A stretch of 22,290 nt of DNA from an uncultured Eubacteriales bacterium (GTDB taxonomy: Bacteria; Bacillota; Clostridia; Christensenellales; QALW01): the NCBI GenBank assembly GCA_900552055.1, contig URYI01000018.1, positions 1 through 22,290 on the forward strand, written 5' to 3'. This document shows, one piece after another, positions 8,817-16,927 of the stretch. Made by a program: the position numbers and the translations under genes. Under the pieces are notes generated by a model. The model was not told the DNA's origin, ran no database searches, and saw nothing but the letters and a program-made list of their open reading frames with translations. Numbering within the stretch: position 1 is the first letter of the stretch; each line of letters opens with the position of its first letter.

Positions 8817-8845
8817 ATTATAGCATATTTTATCCCCTTTGAAAA
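8817..8845 (-). promoter_or_regulatory. Promoter of the rnf operon
   Basis: On the minus strand, TTTTCA (8845-8840) and TATAAT (8822-8817) are separated by 17 bp, and the -10 is extended (TGCTATAAT). Transcription would begin near 8810, about 22 nt before the rnfC GTG. The -35 is weak (4 of 6), which the extended -10 can offset. Confidence 0.65.
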
Positions 8846-8854
8846 TACCAAAAA

Positions 8855-8880
8855 TTAATAATCATTATATGATTTATTAA
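8855..8880. promoter_or_regulatory. AT-rich inverted repeat upstream of the rnf promoter
   Basis: TTAATAATCA and TGATTTATTAA flank a 5-nt centre and form an inverted repeat with one extra base. The core read on the minus strand at 8870-8856 (ATATAATGATTATTA) matches the 7-1-7 Fur-family consensus at 11 of 14 positions. It lies 9 bp upstream of the -35 box of rnf. AT-rich intergenic DNA makes chance matches common, so this is only a candidate operator. Confidence 0.3.
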
Positions 8881-8895
8881 TATGTTTTAAGACGC

Positions 8896-8924
8896 TTGCC
8901 CATATAATAAAAATGTTATATACT
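8896..8924 (+). promoter_or_regulatory. Promoter of the DUF368 gene
   Basis: TTGCCC (8896-8901), a 17-bp spacer and TATACT (8919-8924) form a sigma-A-like promoter on the plus strand. It would leave a leader of about 105 nt before the ATG at 9037. A separate TATAAT at 8964-8969 is closer to the gene but has no recognisable -35 box. Confidence 0.5.
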
Positions 8925-9036
8925 ATTCAAGGCTTACGGGTAATAAAAATATGCTTAAGGCCGTATAATACGCTGTAATTAAAGGCCGGCATTAAAAAAT
9001 GCACCCTAATTCAATAAGCTTATAAACGAGGTGTAT

Positions 9037-9912
9037 ATGGAAAATAACACTGCTCCCGCAAAGAATGAAGCTCCGCAGGATAAAATGACTCCTGCCAAGT
9101 GGCTGCTGCGCCTTCTCCAGGGTGCAATAATAGGCGCCGGCGCCGTGCTGCCCGGAATAAGCGGCGGCGTGCTCTGCGTAGTATTCGGCATATATCAGCC
9201 CATGATGGAACTTCTGGCCCATCCCTTCAGAATGTTCAAAAAATACTATCAAATGTTTATTCCAATACTGCTGGGAGTGGCCGCAGGCTTTTTATTACTG
9301 GCCCGTTTGCTTAGCCTGCTGTTCAACGCAAACGAAACTATCATGATTTGCATTTTTATCGGGCTGATTGTGGGGACTCTGCCCTCTCTTTACCGCGAAA
9401 CCGGCCAGAAGGGGCATCCCAAATCTGCCTGGATAGCCTTTGCCATCGCTTTTATTGTGCTGTATGCCCTGCTTATGTTCCTAAAATTGGGCGGGCAGTT
9501 AGACATAACTCCAAATATATGGTGGTATTTCTTCTGCGGCATAATTTTCGGCATAAGCATAATCGTACCCGGCATGTCCTTTTCCTCCCCCCTTATGGCG
9601 CTCAACCTTTACGAGCCCATGATAGACTCCATAACCGCTTTTTCCCTTGAAGCCATTATTCCCATAGGCATAGGAACGGTATTGGTCATAGTCGCTCTTT
9701 CACGCGCGGTAAATTACCTCTTTGACAGGCATTACGCCATAGCCAGCCATATAATCCTTGCCGCCGTTCTGGCCACTACATTCTCAATAATTCCTTATCA
9801 ATTCAGCAGTGCCGGACATTTCATTATCTGCCTGGTCTGTGCCGTGGCCGGCTTCTTTGCCGCATGGGGATTAGATAAAATCAGCAATAAATATCTTTCT
9901 TCAAATAAATAA
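9037..9912 (+). CDS. DUF368 polytopic membrane protein (PopT-type undecaprenyl phosphate translocase candidate)
   Basis: A 291-residue protein with about eight membrane segments. It has the two internally repeated DUF368 signatures: GAIIGAGAVLPGISGGV near residues 28-44 and FGISIIVPGMSFSSPLMAL near 169-187. Work on this family in other bacteria identified DUF368 (PopT) proteins as candidate flippases that return undecaprenyl phosphate across the membrane for envelope synthesis; I apply that by family membership only. The frame also opens at GTG 9031, but GAGG at 9028-9031 is spaced 5 nt from ATG 9037, so I use the ATG. It stands alone between its own promoter region and a terminator. Confidence 0.88.
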   Translation: MENNTAPAKNEAPQDKMTPAKWLLRLLQGAIIGAGAVLPGISGGVLCVVFGIYQPMMELLAHPFRMFKKYYQMFIPILLGVAAGFLLLARLLSLLFNANETIMICIFIGLIVGTLPSLYRETGQKGHPKSAWIAFAIAFIVLYALLMFLKLGGQLDITPNIWWYFFCGIIFGISIIVPGMSFSSPLMALNLYEPMIDSITAFSLEAIIPIGIGTVLVIVALSRAVNYLFDRHYAIASHIILAAVLATTFSIIPYQFSSAGHFIICLVCAVAGFFAAWGLDKISNKYLSSNK

Positions 9913-9921
9913 AGCTTTTAG

Positions 9922-9967
9922 GCGCAATTCGGCTTAAAATACCAAGTAATGCGGATTGCGCTTTTTA
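9922..9967 (+). terminator. Possible first terminator after the DUF368 gene
   Basis: GCGCAAT (9922-9928) pairs with ATTGCGC (9955-9961) and is followed directly by five T. The loop of 26 nt is long, so this is weaker than the next hairpin; together they may be tandem terminators. Confidence 0.35.
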
Positions 9968-9986
9968 TTCTGCAATGCTAAATTAG

Positions 9987-10023
9987 AAACCGCCTGTGAG
10001 ATTAACTGCTCAGGCGGTTTTTG
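9987..10023 (+). terminator. Rho-independent terminator
   Basis: AAACCGCCTG (9987-9996) and CAGGCGGTTT (10011-10020) form a perfect 10-bp stem with a 14-nt loop, running into a T tract. It separates the DUF368 gene from the MATE gene. The A-rich start of the left arm could let it act weakly in the other direction too. Confidence 0.8.
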
Positions 10024-10072
10024 TATATATTAAAAAGGGGGCCGGCCGATCTTTGCCGGTAATTATTGCGGT

Positions 10073-11479
10073 ATGGGCAGAAAAACGGGAAACTATGAAA
10101 TAGATATGTGCAGCGGTCCGATATTTAAAAAGGTAGTCTTGTTTGCTTTTCCTTTAATGATATCGGGAATACTTCAGCTCTTATACAACGCCGCTGATAT
10201 TATAGTGGTAGGACAGTTTTCCAGCAGCGACGCAATGGCCGCCGTAGGCTCAACCTCCTCCCTTATCAATTTGCTGACTAATGTTTTTATAGGCCTTAGT
10301 ATTGGCGTAAGCGTGCTTATCTCAAAATTCTACGGGGCGGGCCAGCAGAAGGATATATTTGAAACCGTACATACAGCCATCGGCCTGAGCCTTATATGCG
10401 GCGTGCTTGTGGGAATCCTCGGCTTCATATTCGCCGGCACCATGCTGGAATGGATGGATTCGCCCGATAACGTCCTGCCCAAGGCCACCCTTTATATGAA
10501 AATATATTTCCTGGGCATGCCGGCATTTATGGTATATAATTTCGGCAGCGCGGCGCTCCGGGCGGTTGGGGACACCCGCCGCCCCCTGTATTACCTTACT
10601 ATTTCAGGCGTGGTAAATATACTTCTCAATCTGCTTTTTGTAATTGTATTTGATATGAGCGTGAGCGGTGTAGCCATCGCTACTATAATATCCCAGTATA
10701 TATCCGCTTCTCTTGTAATCAGGTGCCTGGTTAAAAGCGGCGGCGCATGCAGGCTCAGCCTGAAGCACGTTAGAATATACCGCAAAAAGCTGGGCGCTAT
10801 TTTACGAATCGGACTGCCTGCCGGGATACAAAGCTCGCTGTTTTCCATATCCAATGTGCTTATTCAATCCTCGGTTAATTCCTTCGGTTCAACAGTAATG
10901 GCGGGAAATACCGCGGCGGCCAGCCTGGAAGGATTTGTATATACCGCCATGAACTCCATGTATCAGGCGGCCCTTTCCTTTACCGGACAGAATTTCGGCG
11001 CAGGGCAGATTAAGCGCATAAAGCGCATAGCCGTCATATGCCTGCTCAGCGTTACAGTTGTGGGCCTGGTATTAGGCAACATCGTCTATCTCCTGGGGGA
11101 ATTTTTGAGCGGCATATATTCGCCTGAGCAGCCTGTAATTGACGTAAGCATCTCACGGCTCAGCATTGTATGCACTACTTATTTTCTCTGCGGCATAATG
11201 GATGTATTAGTAGGACTGCTGCGCGGCATGGGGCAGTCGCTGTTGCCTACAACTGTTTCCCTGCTGGGAGCCTGCGCTTTCAGGGTAGTATGGATATATA
11301 CAGTTTTCGCTCAGAACCGTACTCTTACCACTCTTTATATATCCTATCCGGTGTCCTGGATAATAACATTGCTTATTCATTTCATTTGCTTTATTATCAT
11401 TTATAATTATAATAAGCGCAAGCTGCTTAAATCGCATAACGGACATGAAAACATTCAGCTGCCCGAAGCAACAACTTGA
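10073..11479 (+). CDS. MATE family efflux transporter
   Basis: A 468-residue protein with about twelve membrane helices in two homologous halves, of the MATE (NorM/DinF-like) family of Na+- or H+-coupled drug and metabolite exporters. The N-terminal segment GPIFKKVVLFAFPLMISGILQ, the following NAADIIVVGQF and the RAVGDTRRPLYY segment near residue 164 are typical; the second half repeats the pattern at GLPAGIQSSLFSISN near 249. The start is not well marked: no good ribosome binding site precedes ATG 10073, and the family homology begins near the in-frame ATG at 10106, whose upstream GGGAAA is also weak. The substrate cannot be inferred. It is a single gene facing away from the DUF368 terminator and converging on hemW. 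Confidence 0.9.
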   Translation: MGRKTGNYEIDMCSGPIFKKVVLFAFPLMISGILQLLYNAADIIVVGQFSSSDAMAAVGSTSSLINLLTNVFIGLSIGVSVLISKFYGAGQQKDIFETVHTAIGLSLICGVLVGILGFIFAGTMLEWMDSPDNVLPKATLYMKIYFLGMPAFMVYNFGSAALRAVGDTRRPLYYLTISGVVNILLNLLFVIVFDMSVSGVAIATIISQYISASLVIRCLVKSGGACRLSLKHVRIYRKKLGAILRIGLPAGIQSSLFSISNVLIQSSVNSFGSTVMAGNTAAASLEGFVYTAMNSMYQAALSFTGQNFGAGQIKRIKRIAVICLLSVTVVGLVLGNIVYLLGEFLSGIYSPEQPVIDVSISRLSIVCTTYFLCGIMDVLVGLLRGMGQSLLPTTVSLLGACAFRVVWIYTVFAQNRTLTTLYISYPVSWIITLLIHFICFIIIYNYNKRKLLKSHNGHENIQLPEATT

Positions 11480-11916
11480 ACCAGTTGGAAATTTTGCTTT
11501 AATCAAAAACACGCGTTAAACGCCATGGCCAGACTGTCGATAAATCTAAAATTATTTTTTGCGGCTTTAAGCCGTATTTTATTTTCAGGCGGCAGGTGTT
11601 TCGGAAAAACTCATTATAGGCAAAAAACCGTTTTGGAAGCGACTGCCCAAGGTCGTCGGTATGGTATGGGCAGGGATATGGCACAGTCTAGAAATCTTTG
11701 ATTTCCGAGCGGCCGGCATTCCCGACTAAAAGCCATCGTCTTTTTCAGAGCGCTCATACCGCGTTAAACGCCGCAGCATGCCCAAGCCCGGAAAACTTAT
11801 TATTGATAAGCGATTCAGATACGCGGAATAAACACACCAGCCGCATTAATTTTTCAGGCCGTCATCCGCGCTTTTATTAGAAAAACACAATAAAATAGCT
11901 GTAAATTTTTGCTCCA
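11480..11916. other. Intergenic region between the convergent MATE and hemW genes
   Basis: About 440 bp without a gene I can support. Short open frames on both strands (11499-11684 minus, 11698-11880 plus) lack a ribosome binding site and protein-like composition. Visible pieces are a CGGCTTTAAGCCG-type small palindrome near 11562-11574 and two copies of CGCGTTAAACGCC (near 11514 and 11761), one in each half. No clear terminator for either neighbouring gene was found. It may be decayed sequence. Confidence 0.5.
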
Positions 11917-13017
11917 TCAGCTTATAAGCTGAAGCACGGCCCAGTCGGCCAAATCCAAGCCCTTATCAGTGAGCCGCAGCGTCTGGGGCGTGAGCTGCAA
12001 AAGCCCGTTTTGAACAAGCATATCAATTCTTTGGGTATATAATTCATATATATCCCGGCCAAAGCGCGCTTTAAAGCGGGACCGGTCAATGCCGCTGATT
12101 AGCCGCAGTTCAAGCATAATGCATTCCAGCAATCGGTCCTCCCGGTTTAATTCCTGAACCTCGTACCGCGCATGCGGGTTGTGCAAATAGCCATTTAAAT
12201 CGCAGGCATTATGATATCTTTTATTATCATAGCAGGAGTGCGCGGCGCAGCCCAGGCCGATATAATCCCCGCCCAGCCAGTAATTAAGATTATGCCGGCA
12301 TTCCCTGCCGGAGAGCGCATAATTGGATATTTCATAGCGCGCATATCCCGCTTTTTCAAGAAATCCGCCAGTTTTATGATATATGCGTCTGTCCTCTTCT
12401 TCGGATATGGGGTTTAATTCGCCTTTATCTACCTTAATTCCCAAAGGGGTATGCTCGTCTATAATAAGAGAATAAACCGAAATATGCTCAGGAGAAATGC
12501 TAACCGCTTTTTCAAGTGTAAGCTCAAAATCCTCCCACGTCTGGCCCGGCAGAGAGGATATAAGGTCTATATTGATATTGCTAAACTCCCGCCTTGACCA
12601 TTCATAAGCCTGAACAAAGCGGTTATAGTCGTGTAGGCGCCCCAGCAGCTTTAATTCTTCGTCCAATGAGGATTGAAGCCCTATTGAAAGCCTGTTTACA
12701 CCGGCACTTTTATAAACTTGCAGCTTTTGGCAGGACAAACTGGAGGGATTGCATTCCAATGTTATTTCCGCATCCCTTTTTAGATAAAAATGAGCGCCCG
12801 CCTCATTAAGCAGACGGGCGATATTGTCTTCTGAAATATAACTGGGAGTACCGCCGCCGATAAAAACAGTGTCTATATCCTGCTGCGGATATGCTTTCAT
12901 TTCAGACAGAACAGCGGTTATATATTCCTCCTCGCAGTCTCTCCCGGCAAAGGAAACGAAATCGCAGTATGCGCATTTTTGAGCGCAAAAAGGAATATGT
13001 ATATACAGACCAGCCAT
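11917..13017 (-). CDS. hemW: Radical SAM heme chaperone HemW
   Basis: A 366-residue radical SAM protein. The cluster motif C-x3-C-x2-C is at Cys11, Cys15 and Cys18 (PFCAQKCAYCDF), followed by FIGGGTPSY near 53-61, ECNPSSL near 89-95 and GLQS near 113-116. HemW, often annotated as coproporphyrinogen III oxidase, inserts heme into target proteins; it differs from true HemN by lacking the fourth cysteine after the CxxxCxxC motif, as here. The C-terminal HemN-type domain (from about residue 290) is complete. It starts one base after the lepA stop, the usual lepA-hemW pair of Firmicutes, but no hrcA-grpE-dnaK follows; the MATE gene comes next instead. The last codons and stop lie in a 16-bp palindrome. 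Confidence 0.95.
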   Translation of the reverse strand: MAGLYIHIPFCAQKCAYCDFVSFAGRDCEEEYITAVLSEMKAYPQQDIDTVFIGGGTPSYISEDNIARLLNEAGAHFYLKRDAEITLECNPSSLSCQKLQVYKSAGVNRLSIGLQSSLDEELKLLGRLHDYNRFVQAYEWSRREFSNINIDLISSLPGQTWEDFELTLEKAVSISPEHISVYSLIIDEHTPLGIKVDKGELNPISEEEDRRIYHKTGGFLEKAGYARYEISNYALSGRECRHNLNYWLGGDYIGLGCAAHSCYDNKRYHNACDLNGYLHNPHARYEVQELNREDRLLECIMLELRLISGIDRSRFKARFGRDIYELYTQRIDMLVQNGLLQLTPQTLRLTDKGLDLADWAVLQLIS

Positions 13018-13018
13018 A

Positions 13019-14824
13019 TCAGTTAATTTTAAGCACAGCCATAAACGCCTCGGACGGCACCTCTACGGTACCTATCTGGCGCATGCGCTTTTTGCCTTCC
13101 TTCTGCTTTTCCAGCAGCTTCTTTTTACGGGTTATATCTCCGCCGTAGCACTTGGCCAGCACGTCCTTGCGCAATGCCTTAACCGTCTCCCTGGCTATTA
13201 TTTTGCCGCCTACTGCCGCCTGGATGGGTATTTCAAACATCTGGCGCGGGATAACCTCTCTTAAGCGCTCGGCAATAGCCCTTCCCCTTGCATACGCTTT
13301 ATCCTTATGGACTATGGTGCTCATAGCGTCGCAGATATCCCCGTTAAGCAGTATATCCAATTTGACCAGCTGGCTCTCCTGATAGCCGATTATCTCATAG
13401 TCAAAGGAAGCGTATCCGCGCGTGCGGGATTTTAAGGAGTCAAAGAAATCATATATTATCTCATTTAACGGAAGATGATATTCCAGCACGGCACGGTTCT
13501 CCTCTATATATTTCATGTTGATATATACGCCGCGCTTTTCCTGGCAAAGCTCCATAATAGTGCCTATATAATCGGGCGGCGTCATTATATCCGCCTTGAC
13601 AATAGGCTCCTCCATGCTTTGGACCTCTTCAGGCCTAGGCATATCCGCGGGATTATCCAGCACCATCTCCGAACCGTCCGTGCGCTTAATCTTATAAATA
13701 ACGCTGGGAGCCGTGGTAACAAGGTCAAAATCAAATTCCCGCTCCAGACGCTCCTGGATTATCTCCATATGCAGCATGCCCAAAAAGCCGCAGCGGAAGC
13801 CAAAGCCCAGCGCCGCGGAGGTTTCTGGTTCAAATGCCAGCGAAGCATCGTTAAGCCTGAGTTTTTCAAGAGCTTCCTTTAAATCCTCATATTCCGAGCC
13901 GTCCGCCGGATAAATTCCGCAGAAAACCATGGGCTGCACTTCTTTATAGCCGGGCAGCGCGCTTTCTGCCGGCCTGTCCGCGCCCGTAATGGTATCTCCC
14001 ACTCTGGTCTGGGACACGTTTTTTATACTGGCGGCTATATAGCCTACGTCCCCCGCGCTGAGCATATCGCACGGCGTATAATGAGGAGTGAATACCCCCG
14101 TTTCAGTAACTTCAAATTCAGCATTGGTGCTCATCATGCGTATTCTGTCCCCTACCTTGACCGAACCGTTTTTAATGCGCACAAAGCTGAGTGCGCCCTT
14201 AAAATTATCATAGCAGGAATCAAAGATGAGCGCCTGAAGGGGAGCCTGCGCATCCCCCTGCGGAGGGGGCACGTTTTTAACTATGGTATGCAGCACATCC
14301 TCAATATTCAAGCCCTCTTTAGCTGAAATCCGGGGCGCGTCCTGCGCGGGCAAGCCTATAATATCCTCTATTTCCTTAATTGTATTTTCCACATCCGCGC
14401 TTGGAAGGTCTATTTTATTGATTATGGGCAGGATTTCAAGATTCTGTTCCAGCGCAAGATACACGTTGGCCAATGTCTGCGCCTCTATACCCTGGGTGGC
14501 GTCTACTACTAAGAGCGCGCCCTCGCAGGCGTTCAGGCTGCGGGATACTTCATAGGTAAAGTCCACATGGCCGGGAGTATCTATTAAATTGAGGATATAT
14601 TCCTCCCCCTCGCAGGTGTAGAACATGCGCACGGCCTTAGATTTTATAGTTATGCCGCGCTCCCTCTCCAATTCCATATCATCCAGGACCTGCTGCTGCA
14701 TATCCCGTGCCGAAATGGTGCCGGTGGAATCCAATAATCTGTCAGCCAGCGTGGATTTGCCGTGGTCTATATGCGCAATTATGCAGAAATTGCGTATTCT
14801 TTGCATTCTGTTATCTAACGCCAT
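13019..14824 (-). CDS. lepA: Elongation factor 4 (LepA)
   Basis: A 601-residue ribosome-associated translational GTPase of full length. G1 is [10 protein letters not shown] (about 17-26), the switch I region has RGITIKS, G3 is DTPGHVDF and G4 is NKIDLP. The C-terminal domain unique to LepA is present, with [21 protein letters not shown] near 537-557 and [20 protein letters not shown] close to the end. LepA acts on stalled ribosomes by remodelling tRNA positions, and supports 30S biogenesis. It starts 5 nt after the SEC-C gene and is followed by hemW after one base, so the three are one transcript with icd. Confidence 0.98.
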   Translation of the reverse strand: MALDNRMQRIRNFCIIAHIDHGKSTLADRLLDSTGTISARDMQQQVLDDMELERERGITIKSKAVRMFYTCEGEEYILNLIDTPGHVDFTYEVSRSLNACEGALLVVDATQGIEAQTLANVYLALEQNLEILPIINKIDLPSADVENTIKEIEDIIGLPAQDAPRISAKEGLNIEDVLHTIVKNVPPPQGDAQAPLQALIFDSCYDNFKGALSFVRIKNGSVKVGDRIRMMSTNAEFEVTETGVFTPHYTPCDMLSAGDVGYIAASIKNVSQTRVGDTITGADRPAESALPGYKEVQPMVFCGIYPADGSEYEDLKEALEKLRLNDASLAFEPETSAALGFGFRCGFLGMLHMEIIQERLEREFDFDLVTTAPSVIYKIKRTDGSEMVLDNPADMPRPEEVQSMEEPIVKADIMTPPDYIGTIMELCQEKRGVYINMKYIEENRAVLEYHLPLNEIIYDFFDSLKSRTRGYASFDYEIIGYQESQLVKLDILLNGDICDAMSTIVHKDKAYARGRAIAERLREVIPRQMFEIPIQAAVGGKIIARETVKALRKDVLAKCYGGDITRKKKLLEKQKEGKKRMRQIGTVEVPSEAFMAVLKIN

Positions 14825-14829
14825 AAATC

Positions 14830-15324
14830 TTATTTCCCGCAGCAGAATTTATATTTTTTGCCGCTGCCGCAGGGACAGGGGTCATTTCTGCCCACCTTAA
14901 CGCTCTTGGCTATATTTTCATCTTTCCATTTTTCCAGGATTTCATGCCTCTTTTCCTTGGAGAGGACGTCCTCCCACTCGGGAAGATTATACAGCCATTT
15001 AGCACGCGCGTTGAGCATGTTGTAATAGAGCTTTTCCGGCTCAAATTCCATATCCAGCTCAGTAGTATCCTCCAGTGTCTCCAAATCCACCTGCTCTTTC
15101 AGGCTGGTATTGGCTCCGTCAATAAAACCCGCGAACACAGGGGGTTCCATATTAAACTGCTCCGCCAGCTCCGCTTCGGTGCCCTTTAAAGCAAAGCTCT
15201 TTTCTCCCAGGATTTTTTTATAATTCTGGGTTTCCTTATCATAGTATTCTCCCCAGAATAAAGCTTCTTCCCTTTCGCCGTTTAAAAGCTCCAGGCTCTT
15301 TTTCCATGCCTCATATACTTTCAT
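14830..15324 (-). CDS. SEC-C motif protein
   Basis: A 164-residue soluble, acidic protein. Its only recognisable part is the C-terminal SEC-C zinc-binding motif, [19 protein letters not shown] (residues 145-163), with the C-x-C ... C-C ligand set also found at the tail of SecA and in many small proteins. The first 140 residues are helical-looking and rich in Glu, Lys and Trp; I do not recognise a family for them. It sits 21 nt after icd and 5 nt before lepA. The motif often binds zinc and contacts ribosomes or SecB in SecA; a ribosome-linked role beside lepA is possible but not shown. Confidence 0.8.
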   Translation of the reverse strand: MKVYEAWKKSLELLNGEREEALFWGEYYDKETQNYKKILGEKSFALKGTEAELAEQFNMEPPVFAGFIDGANTSLKEQVDLETLEDTTELDMEFEPEKLYYNMLNARAKWLYNLPEWEDVLSKEKRHEILEKWKDENIAKSVKVGRNDPCPCGSGKKYKFCCGK

Positions 15325-15345
15325 ATCCTTTAACCTCTCATCAAA

Positions 15346-16551
15346 TTATAAATTAGCTTCCAGCGTATTCCTGATAGCAGAAATAAATTCAGAGGACGTA
15401 ACGCTCTTTTTATTTTCCAGGCTGCTCATGGCGTAAAGATCCCCGGTCATTATACCCGATTCTACCGTGGATATAACCGCCTGCTCCAATTTGCCCGCGA
15501 ACTCGCACAGCGCCCGAATATCGTCCAATTCGCCCCGCTTTTTCAGCGCGCCTGTCCAGGCAAAAATTGTAGCTATGGGGTTAGTGCTGGTGCGCTCTCC
15601 CTTAAGATAGCGGTAATAATGGCGGGTAACAGTGCCGTGAGCGGCCTCATATTCATAATTGCCGTCGGGTGAAACCAAAACGCTGGTCATCATGGAGAGC
15701 GAACCGAAGGCTGTCGCCACCATATCGCTCATAACATCCCCGTCATAGTTCTTGCAGGCCCAGATAAAACCGCCCTCAGAGCGTATAACCCTGGCTACGG
15801 CATCGTCTATGAGCGTATAGAAATACTCTATGCCCGCTTTTTCAAAACGCTCTTTATATTCCTCATATATTTCTGCAAATATATCTTTAAAGCGATGGTC
15901 ATAAGTTTTTGAAATGGTATCTTTAGTAGAAAACCATAAATCCTGCTTCTGATCCAGCGCGTAATTAAAGCAGGCATGGGCAAAGCTGGATATGGAAGCG
16001 TCGGTATTATGCATGCCCATAATTATTCCGGGGCCGTCAAAGGAATGTATTTCGGCGCGCTTTTCGCTTCCGTCGGGCAATGTAACCACCAATTCAGCCT
16101 TAGAACCCGCAGAAGCTTTAAGCTCGGTATTTTTGTAAACATCCCCGTACGCATGACGGGCAATGATTATGGGCTTTTTCCAGCTGCGCACGCTGGGCTG
16201 AACGCCCTTTACTATTATAGGCGCCCTGAAAACTGTTCCGTCCAATATCGCCCTTATAGTGCCGTTAGGACTTTTCCACATTTTCTTAAGCTTATATTCC
16301 TCAACGCGCTGAGCGTTGGGGGTAATGGTAGCGCATTTTACGCCTACGCCGTATTTTTTTATCGCCTCGGCGGCCTGAACGGTAACCTGGTCATCCGTTT
16401 CGTCCCGGTGAGGCAGGCCCAAATCATAATATTCGGTATTGAGCTCTATAAACGGCGAAAGCAATTCGTCCTTTATCTCCTGCCACAGTATCCTGGTCAT
16501 TTCATCCCCGTCCATCTCAACAAGAGGGGTTGTCATCTTTATCCTTTCCAA
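15346..16551 (-). CDS. icd: NADP-dependent isocitrate dehydrogenase (homodimeric, eukaryotic-like type)
   Basis: A 401-residue enzyme that converts isocitrate to 2-oxoglutarate and CO2 and yields [65 protein letters not shown] and [17 protein letters not shown] (the NADP region) identify the type II group shared by eukaryotes and some bacteria, not the E. coli type. The start is TTG at 16551, preceded by a perfect AAGGAGG with 7-nt spacing. An in-frame ATG at 16536 also has a GGAAAGGA sequence 5 nt before it, but homologues carry the MERIKM-like N-terminus, so I keep the TTG. First gene of icd-SEC-C-lepA-hemW, divergent from the arginine operon, to which it supplies the glutamate precursor. 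Confidence 0.95.
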   Translation of the reverse strand: MERIKMTTPLVEMDGDEMTRILWQEIKDELLSPFIELNTEYYDLGLPHRDETDDQVTVQAAEAIKKYGVGVKCATITPNAQRVEEYKLKKMWKSPNGTIRAILDGTVFRAPIIVKGVQPSVRSWKKPIIIARHAYGDVYKNTELKASAGSKAELVVTLPDGSEKRAEIHSFDGPGIIMGMHNTDASISSFAHACFNYALDQKQDLWFSTKDTISKTYDHRFKDIFAEIYEEYKERFEKAGIEYFYTLIDDAVARVIRSEGGFIWACKNYDGDVMSDMVATAFGSLSMMTSVLVSPDGNYEYEAAHGTVTRHYYRYLKGERTSTNPIATIFAWTGALKKRGELDDIRALCEFAGKLEQAVISTVESGIMTGDLYAMSSLENKKSVTSSEFISAIRNTLEANL

Positions 16552-16591
16552 TGCGCTTCCTCCTTAATATAATACAAAATATGCTTTATAA

Positions 16592-16620
16592 ATTTTACTA
16601 TATTTCCGCAGAAAAATCAA
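16592..16620 (-). promoter_or_regulatory. Promoter of the icd operon
   Basis: On the minus strand TTGATT (16620-16615) and TAAAAT (16597-16592) are separated by 17 bp. Transcription would begin near 16585, leaving a 34-nt leader with AAGGAGG before the TTG start. It lies outside the nested inverted repeat, 29 bp from its left end. Confidence 0.6.
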
Positions 16621-16648
16621 ATGCTTTTGGGATGCACGGCAAAAGGTC

Positions 16649-16842
16649 GGCAGGGGCTTTATTTAATGCTGAAAGGCTCAAAACGCAGCAAAGGGGGCGG
16701 CCCGCAGCTTTGGCCGCTGCCGCGGCCAAAGAGAGGCCTTGCCGCGCAGCGGCAAGGCCCCAGCCCGGCCGGAAGGCCGGGCCTGCGGGCCGCCCCTCCC
16801 CAAAAGCTTTTAAGCCTTTCAGCATTAAATAAAGCCCCTGCC
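16649..16842. repeat. Nested inverted-repeat element with three inner hairpins
   Basis: A 194-bp intergenic element. The outer arms 16649-16678 and 16813-16842 are a perfect 30-bp inverted repeat (left end GGCAGGGGCTTTATTTAATG). After a loosely paired step with AAAA/TTTT, a second perfect stem of 14 bp follows (16694-16707 with 16783-16796). It encloses three perfect hairpins in a row: 16708-16731 (10 bp, 4-nt loop), 16735-16759 (11 bp, 3-nt loop) and 16763-16782 (8 bp, GGAA loop), with 0, 3, 3 and 0 nt between them. The core is very GC-rich, the arms and flanks are not. No target duplication is obvious. It may be a MITE-like or REP-like mobile repeat or a structured RNA, which I cannot decide. 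Short open frames here are by-products of the repeat. Confidence 0.9.
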
Positions 16843-16862
16843 AATAAAAACGCAAAAAGCGC

Positions 16863-16891
16863 TTGCATAAATATTCATTTTAATGTATAAT
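16863..16891 (+). promoter_or_regulatory. Promoter of the arginine operon
   Basis: TTGCAT (16863-16868), a 17-bp spacer and a consensus TATAAT (16886-16891). Transcription would begin near 16898, about 30 nt before the argC start. It lies just beyond the right end of the nested repeat (16842). Confidence 0.8.
16864..16877. promoter_or_regulatory. ARG box (ArgR/AhrC operator)
   Basis: TGCATAAATATTCA fits the core ARG-box consensus TGMATwwwwATKCA at all 14 positions. It overlaps the -35 box and spacer of the argC promoter, the right place for arginine-dependent repression by an ArgR/AhrC-type repressor. A single box is visible; no clear second copy was found nearby. Confidence 0.7.
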
Positions 16892-16927
16892 CCAATCTAT
16901 AATTTTAAGGACAGGATATGATAGATT

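Noticed and set aside
8964..8969. TATAAT as the main promoter of the DUF368 gene
   Set aside because: No recognisable -35 box at 16-18 bp; the pair at 8896-8924 is better.
11529..11539. Shared 11-mer CCAGACTGTCG between the gaps near 11.5 kb and 21.8 kb as a dispersed repeat
   Set aside because: Matches of this length are expected by chance in 22 kb, and the flanks do not align.
11499..11880. Two small frames (61 and 60 codons) in the MATE-hemW gap
   Set aside because: No ribosome binding sites and no recognisable features; likely chance.
15976..16572. 198-codon plus-strand frame inside icd
   Set aside because: Antisense to a strongly conserved isocitrate dehydrogenase; no start signals.
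16530..16890. Several overlapping 60-100 codon frames on both strands, with similar peptides at both ends
   Set aside because: They are by-products of the perfect inverted repeat at 16649-16842; none has a ribosome binding site or protein-like composition.
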